Source: Flavobacteriales bacterium
Lineage (GTDB): Bacteria > Bacteroidota > Bacteroidia > Flavobacteriales_D > Sanyastnellaceae
Reading direction: 5' to 3'
Assembly: GCA_022447625.1 (NCBI GenBank)
Contig: JAKVAX010000005.1
Coordinates: 173,683-237,682 of the forward strand
DNA: 64,000 bases
In this document: positions 36,464-45,806 of the stretch, one piece after another
Layout of the letters: every line of letters starts with the position of its first letter
Numbering within the stretch: position 1 is the first letter of the stretch
Translations under genes and position numbers: made by a program
Notes under the pieces: generated by a model
Databases searched by the model: none
What the model saw: the letters and a program-made list of their open reading frames with translations, nothing else
Told to the model about the DNA's origin: nothing

Positions 36464-37332
36464 TTTGGTTATTGCTGAGTGTGGCTTCATCCACGATCAT
36501 TTTTGTCTTGTTTCGGCTTTTTCCGAAGTACAAAGCACATACCCTACCTGCTATCGTAGTAAACTATGCGGTTGCAGCAACCCTGGGGATGGTGATGCTA
36601 GAGCCAAATTATAATCTTGAAGCAGCCACTCAAACCACCTGGTTCAAAGGCGGCTTGATGGTTGGGGTGCTCTTCATTTCCATCTTCTTCTTAATGGCTT
36701 TTACTGCTCAGCGCATGGGTGTAGCCATTTCGAGTATTGCGACCAAAATGTCGTTAGTTATTCCGGTAGCTTGGTTCATGGCTACTGATCCAAATGACTA
36801 TATAACAGGAATCAAGATCGTAGCGGTATTGCTGGCTCTGTTAGCTGTACTTCTCTCATCCAAGAGGTCAGAAGGAAACTTTAATTGGAGCTACATCGCA
36901 TTTCCGGTCATCGTCTTCTTGGGCAGTGGTGTTATAGATTTGGTCATTGGTCACTTCTCTGACGGAAACCAATTACAGAGCGAATCTGACCGGTACCTGT
37001 TTACGAGTGCTCCTTTCATGACCAGCATGGTCATTGGAATCGTAGCATTGATTATCCGCGGAATCAAAGGAATGCCCCTTTTCAACTGGGCTACCGTCAT
37101 TGGCGGCATCATTCTCGGGCTTGTCAACTTTGCTTCGATTTACTTCTTAATTGCCACCTTCGAATCAAAGTTTGTAGACCGTTCAGCGATTATCCCAATC
37201 AATAACCTGGGGGTTGTTCTCTTCTCTTCTTTGCTTGCTGTTCTATTCTTCTCTGAAAAGGCTTCGAAGAGAAAGCTCATTGGACTAGCCTTCGCAGTGC
37301 TTTCAATTGCCTTGTTGATCTTCAATCGTTGA
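36460..37332 (+). CDS. EamA/DMT-superfamily transporter-like protein
   Basis: 290 residues with about ten hydrophobic segments and a duplicated five-helix layout, typical of drug/metabolite transporters. The substrate cannot be told. Overlaps ribD by ATGA and its last 30 bases overlap the convergent FG-GAP gene. Being last in the ffh-folD-ribD run might hint at a vitamin-related substrate, but that is speculation. Confidence 0.75.
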   Translation: MIWLLLSVASSTIIFVLFRLFPKYKAHTLPAIVVNYAVAATLGMVMLEPNYNLEAATQTTWFKGGLMVGVLFISIFFLMAFTAQRMGVAISSIATKMSLVIPVAWFMATDPNDYITGIKIVAVLLALLAVLLSSKRSEGNFNWSYIAFPVIVFLGSGVIDLVIGHFSDGNQLQSESDRYLFTSAPFMTSMVIGIVALIIRGIKGMPLFNWATVIGGIILGLVNFASIYFLIATFESKFVDRSAIIPINNLGVVLFSSLLAVLFFSEKASKRKLIGLAFAVLSIALLIFNR

Positions 37333-40300
37333 TATGAGCTGGTGCACTCGTGCGTAGCCTTTGTTGATGGCACTGACCATGATCTGTCCTTTTGTTGTGT
37401 TCACCAATACCGACCTGCGGACATCCTGTGCAAGCGAGAAACCAGATTCGGAATACCACGAAGTTCTGAAACTACCCTTGTCATTGATCAGAACACAGCC
37501 ATTTCCCGCATCGTATCGAACTGTCTCCACTTCTACTCCAAAGTAATTCCCTGCAATGATGAGATCGACATCTCCATCGCCATCTACGTCTGCAGGTACA
37601 ATCGAACGAACCGGAGCCATTTGTGCTCCAAATGGTAAGTCTTGAGCGCTGTATGACTGTCCGTCTCCGAGGAAGAGCATTGACTTGAATTCAAAAGCCT
37701 CCAGGCGTTCCGCGCTAGCGAGCTTCTCTTCAGAATAGATATCAGACAAGCTGGCTTTTGCGAAATCATTGTAGGTCTCAAACTTCTGCGAAATGAAAGG
37801 CATCTGTTCAGAACTACACTCCTTCCCTCTTACCGGCAGAAGATTGTCGTTTTCATACTTAGCTAATACAATGTCGAGCGTTCCGCTGTTATCGAAGTCA
37901 GCGACATAGCAGAACAGGGGTTTGTCTTTACTCGGATGGAATTTGTTGTTCTCTCCGATGTTCCCAGCGATGATGTCTTTAATTCCATCTCCGTTGATAT
38001 CGCTGGCTGCCAATTCAAACCACCAACCGTTCATGTCTGGGACCAGTTCCTTAGCTGCGCTGAATCGAGTACCATCACCATGATAGATCGTTGGTGCCAT
38101 CCATTCACCGGCAACAACAAGATCAACCAAACCATCATCATTCATATCTTCTAGCAAGGCACACGAGACCATGCCCTTGGAAAACTCGGGCAGCCAATCA
38201 GCCGTCATATCTCTGAATAGTCGGTTGTCATTGATCAGCACCACAGATTCTGGTGCTGTGGGATAGGCTCCAGGAACATTTCTTCCACCTACAAAGAGGT
38301 CTTGATCACCATCATTATCAATGTCAGCAGCGCGCACCACACCTCCAGCAATCGTCAAGTTTGGGATTCGATTGGTTCCATCACTGAATTGTGCTTGGCC
38401 CTCATTCAAATAGAGTCTATCTCTCAAATACGAGGAAGACGCGCCTTGACTGGCGTCACCACTTACAACGTACAAGTCAAGATCTCCATCATTATCTGCA
38501 TCGAAGGCTACCGCGTCAACATCTTCCGCTCCTTGGTGACGTTCGAATATCTCTTGGCGCGAAGTCAGAAAGCTTCCGTCAGGCGTTTGGATATAGAGTT
38601 TACCAGGTTGACCAGAACAGCCTCCGATATAAACGTCTTCATAGCCGTCACCATTGAGGTCTCCGCAGGCAATGGCTGGGCCGTATTCTGAAGTACGGTG
38701 AGGCAACAGGATTTCGTTTTCGAAATCATTGAATGGATTCTCTTGATGACGATGCACGATACTTTGCTCTCGGGTAATGTCTTTCAAGTATTGATTTTGT
38801 GGAGCTGGAGGCCAACTGTTCTCAATCTTATATTCTGTTTTGTCTTCACCCAGGCTAATGTATTCGTTGATTTTAGCCGTTCCGACACCCCAAATATCTC
38901 CTTGCGGTGAAATGACTTCAATACGCTCAACTGTTGCCCCTTCTGGAACCCCGAAATGTATCTTGTTCCCGACAGAACCAAGATAACCTCGGGTTGGATT
39001 ATAGTAGCGCACCTGATCTCCCTTGTCTGTCCTGAGAATAACTCTAGCGCCGATATCTCTGGATGGCCTCATATTGACACCCGTGAATTTACCCCCCATT
39101 TGATTGCGGTAGACATAGGCACGCTCATCCACATTATTGACTACAAGATCTAAGTCACCATCATTGTCCAAATCCACGTAGACCGCGCCATTACTATTCA
39201 CGCGTTGGTCTAGGCCCCATTGGTTATTGACTCTGTCGAACTGAAGATCACCTTGATTCTGAAAGAGGTAATTGCTGAGTTTAGTGCTTGGTAAGAGGTC
39301 AAGGACATCTCCGAAGGAAATGTCTTGTTGTGCCGCTTGAAGCTCTTGCAAATTGGTTTGGAGATCGTTGTCTTTTGTATCGCGCTTGTATCCGTTGGTT
39401 ATGAATACATCTTGCATACCATCGTTATCGAAATCTGCGATCAGGCCAGCCCAAGACCAGTCTGTCTTGTGTATTCCATTCATTTGAGCAATATCACTGA
39501 AGATGCCATTGCCCATATTCAGTTGCAGGGTGTTCTGCATGTACTGGTAGTGCCATCCCATTCTCAAGCGCGCATCAAAGCGATCGAGATCCATACTTGC
39601 CATGTTTCTTTTAGCGCGTTCATGGGTTTCGAAGGCCATGTCTAGGGTCAGCAGGTCTGGAAGCAGGTCGTTATTGATATCTGCGTAATCACAGCCCATC
39701 CCGTAGTTAGAGGTGTGTTTGAAACGCTTGGTCACCTCGTTGACAAAAGTTCCGTTTTGTTGATTGATGTATAGCAAATCGCCTTCATCAAAGTCATTTG
39801 AACAGTAGATATCCGGCCATCCATCGGCATTGAAATCTTCAATGACAATACCCAAGCCAAAGGCAAAGTCAAAGATGCCCGCACTTTGTGTTACGTCTAC
39901 GAACTTGCCATTGTCATTGCGGTAGAGTTTATCAGACTCTAAGGCCCCCGCTTGGATCAGGCGCTGCAGTTCCGCTCCGTTTAATCGATTTCTGAATTGA
40001 TCGGGATGTGTCAAAAGATAACAGTCGAGGTCTCCATCGAGGTCCATATCAAAGAAGGCAGCCATGGTGGTGTGACCTGAGTAGTCTAATCCATACGCTT
40101 GGGCTTGATCTACAAACCTTTTACCTTCTTGATTGATGAGAAGTCTATTGGTGTGTTGTGAAGCTGATTTATACGGACCAGTTTGACAAACGTAGATGTC
40201 CAGCCAACCGTCTTGATTGATGTCAATCATCACCGCTCCTGAACTCCAGCCATCCGATGGGATTTCCCATTCCGCGCTAGCGTCAGTAAAATTCAACTCA

Positions 40301-40605
40301 CCCTGATTCAAATAGAGCTTATCGGCCACCATATTACCGGTGAAGTACAGATCTTCTAAGCCATCTTTATTGACATCGCCAACAGCCACTCCAGCCCCAT
40401 TGTAGAGGTAGTCATAATTGATCACATTGATCGAATCATTCTCTTGAATGTCATTGGAAAACGCAATGCCCGATTCTTCTTTAGATAATAGCTCAAAGCC
40501 GCTCTGACGCTGTGGTTCAGGAGAAGGCTCATTCACATGATCGGGCTGGTTTCCACATGACCAAAGCAACGCCAAAGCGCAGCTAAAGATCAATAGCCTG
40601 TTCAT
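37303..40605 (-). CDS. FG-GAP/ASPIC repeat lipoprotein (CRTAC1-like)
   Basis: 1100 residues. Signal peptide with lipobox ALLWSCGNQ (Cys17). Many FG-GAP calcium-binding blades follow, for example VAVGDVNKDGLEDLYFTG, MIDINQDGWLDIYVCQTG, FFDMDLDGDLDCYLL and YVDLDNDGDLDLVVNN. Near residue 530 an ASPIC/UnbV-like segment (DIGARVILRTDKGDQVRYY, then HFGVP) interrupts, and a second blade series completes the protein. This fits an integrin-alpha-like propeller, probably on the cell surface. Two exact 13-mers lie in it (both ASAE). Function unknown. Confidence 0.85.
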   Translation of the reverse strand: MNRLLIFSCALALLWSCGNQPDHVNEPSPEPQRQSGFELLSKEESGIAFSNDIQENDSINVINYDYLYNGAGVAVGDVNKDGLEDLYFTGNMVADKLYLNQGELNFTDASAEWEIPSDGWSSGAVMIDINQDGWLDIYVCQTGPYKSASQHTNRLLINQEGKRFVDQAQAYGLDYSGHTTMAAFFDMDLDGDLDCYLLTHPDQFRNRLNGAELQRLIQAGALESDKLYRNDNGKFVDVTQSAGIFDFAFGLGIVIEDFNADGWPDIYCSNDFDEGDLLYINQQNGTFVNEVTKRFKHTSNYGMGCDYADINNDLLPDLLTLDMAFETHERAKRNMASMDLDRFDARLRMGWHYQYMQNTLQLNMGNGIFSDIAQMNGIHKTDWSWAGLIADFDNDGMQDVFITNGYKRDTKDNDLQTNLQELQAAQQDISFGDVLDLLPSTKLSNYLFQNQGDLQFDRVNNQWGLDQRVNSNGAVYVDLDNDGDLDLVVNNVDERAYVYRNQMGGKFTGVNMRPSRDIGARVILRTDKGDQVRYYNPTRGYLGSVGNKIHFGVPEGATVERIEVISPQGDIWGVGTAKINEYISLGEDKTEYKIENSWPPAPQNQYLKDITREQSIVHRHQENPFNDFENEILLPHRTSEYGPAIACGDLNGDGYEDVYIGGCSGQPGKLYIQTPDGSFLTSRQEIFERHQGAEDVDAVAFDADNDGDLDLYVVSGDASQGASSSYLRDRLYLNEGQAQFSDGTNRIPNLTIAGGVVRAADIDNDGDQDLFVGGRNVPGAYPTAPESVVLINDNRLFRDMTADWLPEFSKGMVSCALLEDMNDDGLVDLVVAGEWMAPTIYHGDGTRFSAAKELVPDMNGWWFELAASDINGDGIKDIIAGNIGENNKFHPSKDKPLFCYVADFDNSGTLDIVLAKYENDNLLPVRGKECSSEQMPFISQKFETYNDFAKASLSDIYSEEKLASAERLEAFEFKSMLFLGDGQSYSAQDLPFGAQMAPVRSIVPADVDGDGDVDLIIAGNYFGVEVETVRYDAGNGCVLINDKGSFRTSWYSESGFSLAQDVRRSVLVNTTKGQIMVSAINKGYARVHQLISTIEDQQGN
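37708..37720 (+). repeat. Dispersed 13-mer TTCCGCGCTAGCG
   Basis: Exact copy inside the FG-GAP lipoprotein gene; read as ASAE on its coding strand. Confidence 0.8.
40270..40282 (+). repeat. Dispersed 13-mer TTCCGCGCTAGCG
   Basis: Second copy in the FG-GAP lipoprotein gene, near its N-terminal coding end, also ASAE. Confidence 0.8.
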
Positions 40606-40653
40606 TAATTCTAGCGGTTTGCCTCTAAGATAGCGTATGGAGGCCTTTCTTCA

Positions 40654-40691
40654 GAAAAAGAAAGGCCCAAACTCATAGAGCAGGGCCTTTC
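40654..40691 (-). terminator. Rho-independent terminator for metB-hom
   Basis: Stem AAAGGCCC / GGGCCTTT with a 14-base loop, followed on the minus strand by TCTTTTTCT. Confidence 0.75.
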
Positions 40692-40698
40692 CACCAAT

Positions 40699-41838
40699 TT
40701 ACAGGAACAACACACTGTTCTCAGGGTGGTCTAATAAGGGATCACTCCGAAGGTCTGTGGGTAGCCCTGCGATGCGCCAAAGATCGAAAGGACCATGCAA
40801 TCGGTGCTCCAAGATCCGGTAGGCCAATGGGTCTGGTCGCTCTCCCATCACATGGGTGCGCAGCCACAAATCGGTCTTGCGGCGCGATTTGGGTTCTTCA
40901 GGGAGCGACGAATCAACGCTGTATTGGTACCCGTTGAGGTAAGCAAGGACGTCGTTCAATAACGCTGTTCCCGTAGCTCTTCCTCCGGCACCGTTGCCCT
41001 CAAACAGATACTCCTCCCCGATTTTATCAGTGATCTTCACCGCATTCTTCTCATTCTTCACGGCACACCACGGATCATCCTTGTCTAGGAGCACAGGTCG
41101 CACACTTGCGTAGATTCCGTCATCTAAAAGCTCAGCTTCAGCGATGAGTTTGATTTCTGCCCCTTGCTGTTTAGCGAGATGAATGTCTGCGCCGTTGAGA
41201 CGATCAATACCAATGCGTTGAATTTGATCTGGTGTCACGCTAGCGCGGAATGCATGTCTGATTAGAATCGAGAGCTTCGTTGCAGCGTCCGTCCCGTCGA
41301 GATCAAGGGACGGATCTGCTTCTGCAAACCCTTGTTCTTGGGCCTTTTTGAGTGCTTCAGGAAACTCCAAGCCATCATGAAACACCTTTGAGAGAATGTA
41401 ATTCGAGCTGCCATTTAGGATGCCCTGAATCTTCTTGACTCCATGTGGAAAACAAGTCTCAAGTGCCCGAATAATCGGAATGGAAGCGGTGCAAGAAGCT
41501 TCATAGAGCACATCTCCATCTTGACCAATTTCTCCATTCAAGAACTGCCAAACGAATTGTTTGTTAGCTGTAATGAAAGGCTTCTTGACCGATGCGCATT
41601 TGTATTGCCAAATCAATGCGCCTTTATCATCTCCACTTGCTTCTACAACGATATCAATATCTGGACGCTCAATGAGACCAATGACGTCGTCTGTAATCAA
41701 CTCTTGGTTTGTCCATCGTGGCTTTCGCAAGTCTCTGACCGCGATTCCACCTAACTCTAGATACGGTTGTTTATCAATGATTTCAGCAAAAGCTTGTCCA
41801 ACACAACCGTAACCTATCAGTGCGATTTTCTTGCTCAT
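40699..41838 (-). CDS. hom: Homoserine dehydrogenase
   Basis: Reduces aspartate semialdehyde to homoserine, shared by methionine and threonine synthesis. The Rossmann motif is LIGYGCVGQAF (7-17), and NGSSNYILSKV and AEADPSLDLDGTDAATKL are substrate/active-site segments. 379 residues; no ACT domain or aspartokinase fusion, so allosteric feedback by threonine is not evident. It overlaps metB by ATGA and is under the upstream SAM-I riboswitch. One 13-mer at 41238 encodes FRAS. Confidence 0.9.
   Translation of the reverse strand: MSKKIALIGYGCVGQAFAEIIDKQPYLELGGIAVRDLRKPRWTNQELITDDVIGLIERPDIDIVVEASGDDKGALIWQYKCASVKKPFITANKQFVWQFLNGEIGQDGDVLYEASCTASIPIIRALETCFPHGVKKIQGILNGSSNYILSKVFHDGLEFPEALKKAQEQGFAEADPSLDLDGTDAATKLSILIRHAFRASVTPDQIQRIGIDRLNGADIHLAKQQGAEIKLIAEAELLDDGIYASVRPVLLDKDDPWCAVKNEKNAVKITDKIGEEYLFEGNGAGGRATGTALLNDVLAYLNGYQYSVDSSLPEEPKSRRKTDLWLRTHVMGERPDPLAYRILEHRLHGPFDLWRIAGLPTDLRSDPLLDHPENSVLFL
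41238..41250 (-). repeat. Dispersed 13-mer TTCCGCGCTAGCG
   Basis: Exact copy inside hom, encoding FRAS. Confidence 0.8.
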
Positions 41839-43013
41839 TTCAATGCGGTTTGAAGGGTTGGTACTTGCTGGATTCTATTGGCAAATGCTCTTTCCAAATC
41901 TGCAATGAGATCATCTGCATCTTCGATACCGCAAGAGAGTCTTACCAGACTATCTGCCACACCGGCTTTTCTTCTCACTTCCGCTGGTGTGCTTTTGTGT
42001 GTCATTTGAGCTGGGTGGCATAAAAGGCTCTTCACTCCTCCTAAGCTTTCAGCCAGCTGGAATAGTCTCGTGGAACAGACAAACTGTGTTGCAGATTCGA
42101 CGGTATCATCGTTCAGTGAAAAGCTCAAGACACCGCCAAACAATGACTGCTGTTCACATGCGATATTATAGCCCGGGTGATCGGGTAATCCTGGGTAAAA
42201 CACCTGATCAACTTCAGGTCTACGCTGCAGCCATGATGCTACTTTCAGTGCGTTTTCACTTTGCTTCTTGAGTCGTAATTCTAGCGTCTCAATTCCGCGG
42301 ATAGTCAGCCAGCTATCAAAAGGTGAAAGCACGCCCCCACTTGAATTTTGGATGAATTTGATGCGCTCAGAAAGCGCTGCATCTTTCGTCACTACCGCAC
42401 CTGCGATAACGTCGCTGTGTCCTGCGAGATACTTCGTCGCGCTGTGCACTACGATATCGGCACCGAGTTGCAGTGGCTGCTGTCCAATGGGTGAGGCGAA
42501 TGTGTTATCAACGACCAACAAGATGTCATTCGCTTTTGCGAGTTTTCCAATCGCCTTAACGTCTGAGATTTTGAGCGTTGGATTGGTTGGCGTCTCTAAC
42601 CAAATGAACTTCGTTCGATCGGTAATCGCATCATTAACCTCTTGGATATCGCTGGTATCCACGAAGTTGACATTTACCCCAAACTTTTCATAGAGGAACG
42701 AATAAAGTCTGAAGGTTCCGCCGTAGATGTCATCTACCGCAACTACTTCATCTCCTGACTCAAGCAATTTGATTACTGCATCGATAGCAGCGAGTCCGCT
42801 CGCAAATGCGAAGCCCTTGTGTCCATCTTCCAGTTTAGCCAGAAGATCTTCCAGTGCTTGACGCGTTGGATTATTTGAACGGGAATAATCAAATCCTTTG
42901 TTCACTCCAGGGGCTTCCTGGACAAAAGTTGATGTTTGGTAGATCGGTACTGAAATCGATCCTGTCTGTGGATCCACTGGAATGTCGTGGATCAATTTTG
43001 TGCTAGTTTTCAT
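41835..43013 (-). CDS. metB: Cystathionine gamma-synthase-like PLP enzyme
   Basis: 392-residue trans-sulfuration enzyme of PLP fold-type I. SATKYLAGHSDV holds the PLP lysine; DNTFASPIGQQPLQLGAD and SLGGVKSLLCHPAQMTH are family hallmarks. It could be cystathionine gamma-synthase, an O-acylhomoserine sulfhydrylase or cystathionine gamma-lyase; the coupled hom gene and SAM-I riboswitch favour a biosynthetic role in methionine synthesis. Starts about 65 bases downstream of the riboswitch terminator. Confidence 0.85.
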   Translation of the reverse strand: MKTSTKLIHDIPVDPQTGSISVPIYQTSTFVQEAPGVNKGFDYSRSNNPTRQALEDLLAKLEDGHKGFAFASGLAAIDAVIKLLESGDEVVAVDDIYGGTFRLYSFLYEKFGVNVNFVDTSDIQEVNDAITDRTKFIWLETPTNPTLKISDVKAIGKLAKANDILLVVDNTFASPIGQQPLQLGADIVVHSATKYLAGHSDVIAGAVVTKDAALSERIKFIQNSSGGVLSPFDSWLTIRGIETLELRLKKQSENALKVASWLQRRPEVDQVFYPGLPDHPGYNIACEQQSLFGGVLSFSLNDDTVESATQFVCSTRLFQLAESLGGVKSLLCHPAQMTHKSTPAEVRRKAGVADSLVRLSCGIEDADDLIADLERAFANRIQQVPTLQTALK

Positions 43014-43078
43014 GTGGCACTCATGTGTTTAAATTATACATGCGCACCACTTATCTGCGTAATTCCGAAAACGTCCAG

Positions 43079-43117
43079 AAAAGAAAAAATCCTTTCCGGA
43101 CAAGCCGAAAAGGATTT
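43079..43117 (-). terminator. Expression-platform terminator of the SAM-I riboswitch
   Basis: Stem AAATCCTTT / AAAGGATTT followed on the minus strand by TTTCTTTTC, between the aptamer and metB. Ligand-bound aptamer would allow it to form. Confidence 0.75.
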
Positions 43118-43152
43118 CTGTATCTCGAGAACTTACAGTCATCATAATCGCG

Positions 43153-43255
43153 CTTATCTTTCCTCTACTGAGGTAGGAATTGGCACCGTCTTTCTGTTGC
43201 CAGAATCGGTTGCCAAGGTTTCTCAGGGCCTAATCCCTCCACCTTTCGTGATAAG
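43153..43255 (-). promoter_or_regulatory. SAM-I (S-box) riboswitch
   Basis: Minus strand shows the whole S-box signature: P1 CTTATC ... GATAAG, AGGTGGAGGGATTAGGCCCT, GAAACCTTGGCAACC and GGTGCCAATTCC. A terminator follows and metB-hom lie downstream, so high SAM should switch the operon off. Confidence 0.95.
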
Positions 43256-43273
43256 TGTTGCAAAGAACTTCCG

Positions 43274-43306
43274 CAAAGTTACGGCGGGAAATTTCAGAAT
43301 TCCAAA
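43274..43306 (-). promoter_or_regulatory. Promoter of the metB-hom operon
   Basis: On the minus strand TTTG and TAACTTTG are separated by 21 bases, matching the Bacteroidota consensus; the start site falls just before the riboswitch. Confidence 0.65.
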
Positions 43307-43358
43307 GAAATTCTCGTTTGAATTTCTTTCTGACTGTTATTCAATCTTTTACAGCGCT

Positions 43359-45671
43359 CTATTTCTGTTCTGAACGCTGGTAACGTTGCATTGGATTCTC
43401 TCCTCCGCCACCTCTTTGTCCGTTTTTGAACAGTTCAAATCGGGTTGGTTGAGGGACCGCAGGCCACGCATTGTTGCTCAAATCTGTATCTGCTGTTTCC
43501 AAATATGGATCAAGTGTGATTCGTACTGCTTCTTTCTCAGTGATCAGCACTTTTGTCACGGTAGATTCTGACATTCTCCAGATCTCTGCTGGGATACGTC
43601 TCACCTCTTCCGTACCGTCTGCATATTCGAAACGTACGATGAGCGGCATCACCAATCCACCAAGGTTCTCTACTGTAATTTCGTAGAACTGCTTGCTGCT
43701 TTGAAGCAGTGCTTTCTCGTCTTCAGAGAGGTTAGAGAGGTATTCCTCGTACTCTTCTTTATCGAGTGAAATCACTTCGTACTTGCTAACGGTTGTGTAG
43801 AAATCGTGAAGTTCAGGCTTCGCTTCTAGACGTGACTCAGGAATGAATGATTCATCGCGCACTTTGGCGATATCAGTTGGTGCTGCTTCGTCCATTGATT
43901 GGTCAAAGCTTTTTTCAACTTCTGGATCTCCAGTATCGATCTGGTACCACTTCACTTCTTTCAGAGACAGGTCACAGTGATCTGTCGTATAGAACCACCC
44001 TCTCCAGAACCAATCCAAGTCAATACCACTTGCATCTTCCATTGAGCGGAAGAAGTCTGCTGGTGTTGGGTGCTTAAATGCCCAACGACGTGAGTATTCT
44101 TTGAATGCGTAGTCAAACTGCTCACGTCCCATGACTGTTTCACGCAGGATGTTCAGGGCTGTTGCCGGCTTCCCGTATGCGTTGTTACCGAATTGGTAGA
44201 TTGACTCTGAGTTGGTCATGATTGGAGAAATACGTGACTTATCCCCTCCCATGTAGCTCGCGATGTTACGCGCAGGCCCACGGCGTGTTGGGTAATCGCG
44301 GTCCCATTCCTTTTCCGTCAAGTATTGGCAGAAGGTGTTTAGTCCTTCGTCCATCCAAGTCCATTGACGTTCATCACTGTTGATGATCATTGGGAAGAAG
44401 TTGTGTCCTACTTCGTGGATAATCACCGAGATCATACCGTATTTGGTGCGTTCAGAGTATGTTCCATCTGCTTCTGGTCTTCCTCCGTTGAAACAGATCA
44501 TAGGGTACTCCATTCCAATCCACTTCGTGTGTACTGAAATTGCAACCGGGTAAGGGTATTCGATAGTGAACTTTGAGTAAGTCTCAAGCGTTTGCGCTAC
44601 TGCTTCTGTACTGTACTTTTCCCAGAGAGGATTTCCTTCTTTTGGGTAGTACGACATGGCCATAGGCGTCTTTGTATCGAGCTTCACCGCCATGGCATCC
44701 CAGATGAATTTACGGCTTGTTGCGAATCCAAAGTCACGCACATTCTCTGCTTCGAAGACCCACGTTTTCTGTCCTTTCTCTTTGTTCTTCTCCTTCTCAA
44801 TCGCCTCTTCCTCAGTGACAATCATTACCGGCTTATCGTATGTGCTTTTCGCTTTCTCGTAACGTTTGCGCTCTTTTGAGCTCAATACATTCTTTGGATT
44901 CTGAAGCACACCCGTAGATGCTACCACGTGGTCTGAAGGAACGGTGATGGCTACTTTGTAATCTCCAAAGTTCAAGGTGAACTCTCCTCTACCCAAGAAT
45001 TGTTTGTGCTGCCATCCCTCATTGTCACAGTACACTACCATACGTGGGTAGAATTGAGCAATGGTGTAGATGTAGTTGTCTTCGTCTTCGAAGTACTCAT
45101 ACCCAGAACGACCACCGATCTTCATTCGATCGTTGATGTTGTACCACCATTTTACATTGAAGACGAACTTACCACCAGGCTTCAAAGGTGAAGGCAGCTC
45201 AATACGCATCATGGTTTTGTTGATGGAGTAGTTCAGGTCTTTCCCGCTTCCATCTTTCACATGGTCGATCTTGAATCCTCCGTCAAACCATGGCTCCAGG
45301 CGAGTGATATCATCAAATGACATACGCTCTTCCATTGAGCTTTCGCGAATCTTGTAAGTATCGCTGTCTTTTGCACGCATGTTCTGATCCAACTGCATCC
45401 AGATGTAACGAAGTTCGTCTGGAGAGTTGTTGGTGTAGGTCACCGTCTCCTCACCATAGATTTGTTGCGTTTCGTCGTCCAAACGGATCTTCATATCGTA
45501 ATCAGCACGTTGCTGCCAGTATTCGTGACCTGGAGCACCAGAAGCTGTTCGATATACATTGGGAGTTGGAAGATCAGTGCCGAGCTGTTTGAATTTGCTC
45601 TGATTCGTATTCTCTTGTGCAAAGCTGGTTCCCGCGATGAACAGGGCAGCCAGAATCATCAGTTTTCTCAT
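43359..45671 (-). CDS. M1-family zinc metallopeptidase
   Basis: 770 residues from MRKLMILAALF, a signal peptide ending TSFAQENT. The M1 core has HEVGHNFFP (about residue 420) and WTWMDEGLNTF downstream with the third zinc-ligand Glu. Aminopeptidase of the exported Bacteroidota type; substrate unknown. The longer upstream ATG at 45785 would add 38 residues without signal features, so I reject it. The C terminus is Gly- and Gln-rich (GGGGENPMQRYQR) and lacks an evident T9SS tail. Confidence 0.85.
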   Translation of the reverse strand: MRKLMILAALFIAGTSFAQENTNQSKFKQLGTDLPTPNVYRTASGAPGHEYWQQRADYDMKIRLDDETQQIYGEETVTYTNNSPDELRYIWMQLDQNMRAKDSDTYKIRESSMEERMSFDDITRLEPWFDGGFKIDHVKDGSGKDLNYSINKTMMRIELPSPLKPGGKFVFNVKWWYNINDRMKIGGRSGYEYFEDEDNYIYTIAQFYPRMVVYCDNEGWQHKQFLGRGEFTLNFGDYKVAITVPSDHVVASTGVLQNPKNVLSSKERKRYEKAKSTYDKPVMIVTEEEAIEKEKNKEKGQKTWVFEAENVRDFGFATSRKFIWDAMAVKLDTKTPMAMSYYPKEGNPLWEKYSTEAVAQTLETYSKFTIEYPYPVAISVHTKWIGMEYPMICFNGGRPEADGTYSERTKYGMISVIIHEVGHNFFPMIINSDERQWTWMDEGLNTFCQYLTEKEWDRDYPTRRGPARNIASYMGGDKSRISPIMTNSESIYQFGNNAYGKPATALNILRETVMGREQFDYAFKEYSRRWAFKHPTPADFFRSMEDASGIDLDWFWRGWFYTTDHCDLSLKEVKWYQIDTGDPEVEKSFDQSMDEAAPTDIAKVRDESFIPESRLEAKPELHDFYTTVSKYEVISLDKEEYEEYLSNLSEDEKALLQSSKQFYEITVENLGGLVMPLIVRFEYADGTEEVRRIPAEIWRMSESTVTKVLITEKEAVRITLDPYLETADTDLSNNAWPAVPQPTRFELFKNGQRGGGGENPMQRYQRSEQK

Positions 45672-45793
45672 GAATTGGGTATAAGGAACGGCAAGATAAC
45701 CAATACCATGTGTTTGCTGTTCGCGAAACTGGCGGGTTTTTATGAACGGTAATAGATGTATATCAATGGAACTTGCGCCACTCAATGATGAGC

Positions 45794-45806
45794 TTCCGCG
45801 TTAGCG
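45794..45806 (+). repeat. Dispersed 13-mer TTCCGCGTTAGCG
   Basis: T-variant copy in the T9SS-tail region of the GH9 pseudogene, where it spans the codons of SLTRK. Confidence 0.8.
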
